This document shows, piece after piece, positions 61,682-63,885 of a stretch of 63,885 nt of DNA. The position numbers and the translations under genes are program-made. Position 1 is the first letter of the stretch; each line of letters starts with the position of its first letter. Origin of the DNA: Bacillota bacterium (GTDB lineage: Bacteria; Bacillota; Clostridia; Peptostreptococcales; Anaerovoracaceae); assembly GCA_017397825.1 (NCBI GenBank), contig JAFQHT010000073.1:1-63885 (forward strand), in the 5' to 3' direction. The notes beneath the pieces are model-generated. The model was not told the DNA's origin. It did no database searches and saw nothing but the letters and a program-made list of their open reading frames with translations.

Positions 61682-62443
61682 ATGTCAGTAATGCTTGAAA
61701 CTAAAAACCTGGGCATTTCCTTCGGTGGTCTTAAAGCTGTTGACGGACTCAGCCTTTCAATTGAAAAAGGCCAGCTCTACGGCCTTATCGGACCTAACGG
61801 TGCCGGCAAAACTACAGCATTCAACCTGCTCACAGGTGTTTATAAACCAACCATGGGTAATTTCTTCCTGGACGGTGAAAAACTCACAGGCATGAGCACT
61901 ATTGAAATCAATAAAAAAGGCGTGGCCAGAACTTTCCAGAACATCAGACTGTTCAAGCAGATGTCTGTACTGGATAATGTTAAGGTGGGCCTTCACAATA
62001 ACTTTGAATATACTGCAGCAGAAGGTATCTTCAGACTGCCAAGACACGCCAAGGTAGAAAAACAGATGAACGAGAAGGCAATTGAGCTTCTTGACGTTTT
62101 CGGTCTTGCAGGAGAAAAGGACAGACTTTCTTCCAACCTTCCTTATGGTAAGCAGAGAAAACTGGAAATCGCAAGAGCTCTTGCAACTTCACCTAAACTT
62201 CTGCTTCTTGACGAGCCGGCTGCAGGTATGAACCCTCAGGAAACTCAGGAACTGATGGATACTATCAGATTCGTACGTGACCATTTCGACATGACAATTC
62301 TGCTTATCGAACATGATATGAAGCTGGTTGCAGGTATCTGCGAAGAAGTTACTGTCCTCAACTTCGGTACTGTTCTGGCCCAGGGCGAAACAAGTTCTGT
62401 CCTCCAGAACCCTGAAGTAGTCAAAGCTTACCTGGGAGACTAA
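61682..62443 (+). CDS. livG: Branched-chain amino-acid ABC ATPase LivG
   Basis: A 253-residue ATPase with Walker A G-P-N-G-A-G-K-T-T, the long R-T-F-Q-N-I-R-L-F insert of LivG-type proteins, signature L-P-Y-G-K-Q-R-K, Walker B L-L-L-L-D-E-P-A-A-G-M-N-P and H-loop I-E-H-D-M. Its ATG follows the livM stop with no gap. Confidence 0.94.
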   Translation: MSVMLETKNLGISFGGLKAVDGLSLSIEKGQLYGLIGPNGAGKTTAFNLLTGVYKPTMGNFFLDGEKLTGMSTIEINKKGVARTFQNIRLFKQMSVLDNVKVGLHNNFEYTAAEGIFRLPRHAKVEKQMNEKAIELLDVFGLAGEKDRLSSNLPYGKQRKLEIARALATSPKLLLLDEPAAGMNPQETQELMDTIRFVRDHFDMTILLIEHDMKLVAGICEEVTVLNFGTVLAQGETSSVLQNPEVVKAYLGD

Positions 62444-62462
62444 AGAAAGGAGATAAACTTAC

Positions 62463-63173
62463 ATGGCAATGTTAGAAGTAAGGGACCTGGAAGTAAACTA
62501 TGGTGCCATCAATGCAATAAAGAAAATCTCCTTTGATGTTAACGAGGGAGAAGTAATCGCGCTTATCGGTGCCAATGGTGCCGGCAAGACAACTACACTG
62601 CACACAATCACCGGTCTTCTCAAGGCCAAAGGCGGCAGTGTAAAATTTGAAGGCAAGGAATTATTAAAGACTCCGCCTCATAAAATCGTAGAAATGGGCA
62701 TGGCTCATGTACCAGAAGGCCGCCGTATTTTCCAGCAGCTTTCAGTATATAAGAACCTGACAATGGGTGCTTTCATCCGTAAAGATAAAGCAGGTATTGA
62801 AGAAACTCTTGCAAAAGTTTACGAAAAGTTCCCACGTCTGGAAGAAAGAAAGAAACAGATTGCAGGTACTCTTTCCGGTGGTGAGCAGCAGATGCTTGCC
62901 ATGGGCAGAGCACTCATGTCAAACCCTAAAATCGTTGTTATGGATGAACCGTCCATGGGTCTTTCACCTCTCTTTGTAGGTGAAGTTTTCAAAATCATCG
63001 AAGAAATCAAGGCTAGCGGTACTACTGTTTTACTGGTAGAACAGAACGCAAAGAAGGCTCTTGAAATTGCTGACCGTGCTTATGTACTGGAAACAGGCAA
63101 AATCGTACTCAGCGGCGATGCCAAGGATCTGATGAACGACGATTCAGTTAAAAAAGCTTATCTGGGCGAATAG
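62463..63173 (+). CDS. livF: Branched-chain amino-acid ABC ATPase LivF
   Basis: A 236-residue ATPase with Walker A G-A-N-G-A-G-K-T-T, the LivF hallmark A-H-V-P-E-G-R-R-I-F, signature L-S-G-G-E-Q-Q-M-L, Walker B V-V-M-D-E-P-S-M-G-L-S-P and V-E-Q-N-A. GAAAGGAGA precedes the ATG. It completes the transporter. Confidence 0.94.
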   Translation: MAMLEVRDLEVNYGAINAIKKISFDVNEGEVIALIGANGAGKTTTLHTITGLLKAKGGSVKFEGKELLKTPPHKIVEMGMAHVPEGRRIFQQLSVYKNLTMGAFIRKDKAGIEETLAKVYEKFPRLEERKKQIAGTLSGGEQQMLAMGRALMSNPKIVVMDEPSMGLSPLFVGEVFKIIEEIKASGTTVLLVEQNAKKALEIADRAYVLETGKIVLSGDAKDLMNDDSVKKAYLGE

Positions 63174-63191
63174 TGAGAAGGAGGTTTACAT

Positions 63192-63815
63192 ATGGATAAA
63201 TTTGTTATCACTATTGCAAGAAGTTACGGCAGCGGCGGTAAGCAGATTGCCATGCGCCTTGCAAAAGCACTTGATGTAAAATATTACGACAGAGAACTGA
63301 TCAAGAATGTTTCTGAAAAGACAGGTATCAACGAAGCGCTGTTTAATCTGGCTGACGAAACACATAAGAACAAGAACCCGTTCAAAAAATATCTCAGCAA
63401 AAAATCTGTGACTCCTGACAGTGATGATTACCTTTCAAAGGAAAATCTCTTTAATCTGCAGGCTGACTACATCCGCCATCTGGCAGACAGTGATGAATCC
63501 TGCATCATTGTCGGAAGATGCGCAAACCACGTACTCAGAGATTACAACAATGTGGTCAATGTTTTCATCCATGCAGACCACAAGCACTGTATTGAAAACG
63601 TAAAAGAGTACAACGGTGTAAATGATGCTGAGGCAGAAGTACTTATCGAAAAGTTCGACAGAGAAAGAGCAAATTACCACAAATACTTTACAAACAGTGA
63701 GTGGAATGATGCCCGCAACTACGATGTATGTCTTGATACAAGCAAGGTGGACTTCGATAAGTGCGTAAAAATTATTATTGAATACCTGAAAATCAAGCAG
63801 GGTTTAAATGAATAA
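63192..63815 (+). CDS. Cytidylate kinase-like family protein
   Basis: A 207-residue P-loop protein of the cytidylate kinase-like family. The N-terminus I-T-I-A-R-S-Y-G-S-G-G-K-Q-I-A is a modified Walker A, and I-I-V-G-R-C-A-N-H-V-L and D-R-E-L-I-K follow. True CMP kinases start with G-x-x-G-x-G-K-S-T, and the substrate of this branch is unknown. AAGGAGG precedes the ATG; as last gene of the liv transcript it may be cotranscribed without a functional link. Confidence 0.8.
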   Translation: MDKFVITIARSYGSGGKQIAMRLAKALDVKYYDRELIKNVSEKTGINEALFNLADETHKNKNPFKKYLSKKSVTPDSDDYLSKENLFNLQADYIRHLADSDESCIIVGRCANHVLRDYNNVVNVFIHADHKHCIENVKEYNGVNDAEAEVLIEKFDRERANYHKYFTNSEWNDARNYDVCLDTSKVDFDKCVKIIIEYLKIKQGLNE

Positions 63816-63837
63816 TTCTTCGTTTGTTTAAGATATG

Positions 63838-63880
63838 AGAACGGCCGGACGGCGTGAGCTGCCCGGTTGTTCTTTTTTTT
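63838..63880 (+). terminator. Rho-independent terminator of the liv operon
   Basis: AGAACGGCCGG pairs with CCGGTTGTTCT (including G-U pairs) around a GC-rich loop and is followed by eight T. Confidence 0.85.
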
Positions 63881-63885
63881 GCCGG

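Noticed and set aside
63192-63815. Assigning the last gene as cmk
   Set aside because: The P-loop differs from true CMP kinases; it belongs to the kinase-like family of unknown substrate.

Overview
The window looks like a chromosomal segment of a Gram-positive anaerobe of the Clostridia. Evidence for this is a PolC-type replicase, the pyrH-frr-uppS-cdsA-dxr-rseP-ispG-polC order, meso-diaminopimelate dehydrogenase, a CarD regulator, a SipW-type signal peptidase and a sortase-type cell-wall anchor. No rRNA or tRNA gene was recognised. Genus-level placement cannot be made from the sequence alone.

Layout. 1-140: a multi-hairpin region resembling the right end/omega-RNA of an IS200/IS605-type element whose body would lie left of the window. 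245-6275: serine/threonine uptake (sstT), an AttH/CrtC-like protein, a MATE exporter, ddh, a RidA protein and an AIM24-like protein. 6442-16533: a compact house-keeping operon (UMP kinase, ribosome recycling factor, undecaprenyl-PP synthase, CDP-diglyceride synthase, DXP reductoisomerase, site-2 protease, IspG, PolC). This PolC has no DEDD 3'-5' exonuclease insert. 16563-16828: the first of two arrays of inverted-repeat units spaced 73-74 bp apart. 16851-24043: a nuclease-like protein, CarD, a zinc-uptake operon (zur-znuA-znuC-znuB plus a YczE-type membrane protein) behind a Zur/Fur-like box, a metallophosphoesterase and an orphan tyrosine recombinase.

24395-46016 is the accessory centrepiece: a SipW-type signal peptidase with a proline-rich tail, a 38-codon ORF, six large tandem paralogues (797-1083 aa) and a multi-CnaB/SpaA-type protein ending in a VPETG sortase signal. 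All seven large proteins carry a SipW-type signal ending in A-W-Q-S. The six paralogues share an N-terminal half (a TasA/camelysin-like start and a YWVYDxDGW module) and have different C-terminal halves, either beta-helix-like or Ig-like. The simplest reading is a cell-surface fibre or biofilm-matrix system: SipW processes the paralogues, which form or decorate a fibre, and the CnaB protein ties it to peptidoglycan. This is inference. The gap between the sixth paralogue and the CnaB gene holds a highly structured inverted-repeat element and the second 73/74-bp array.

46217-54822: a Fic-domain protein, a secreted transglutaminase/LRR/peptidoglycan-binding protein, an HI0933-type flavoprotein, and a GntR-ABC ATPase-permease (Ytr-like) operon with an operator palindrome between its -35 and -10. 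55415-63815: a SulP anion transporter with SppA protease, then a complete branched-chain amino-acid-type ABC transporter (livJ-H-M-G-F) with a strong promoter, ending with a cytidylate-kinase-like protein and a terminator.
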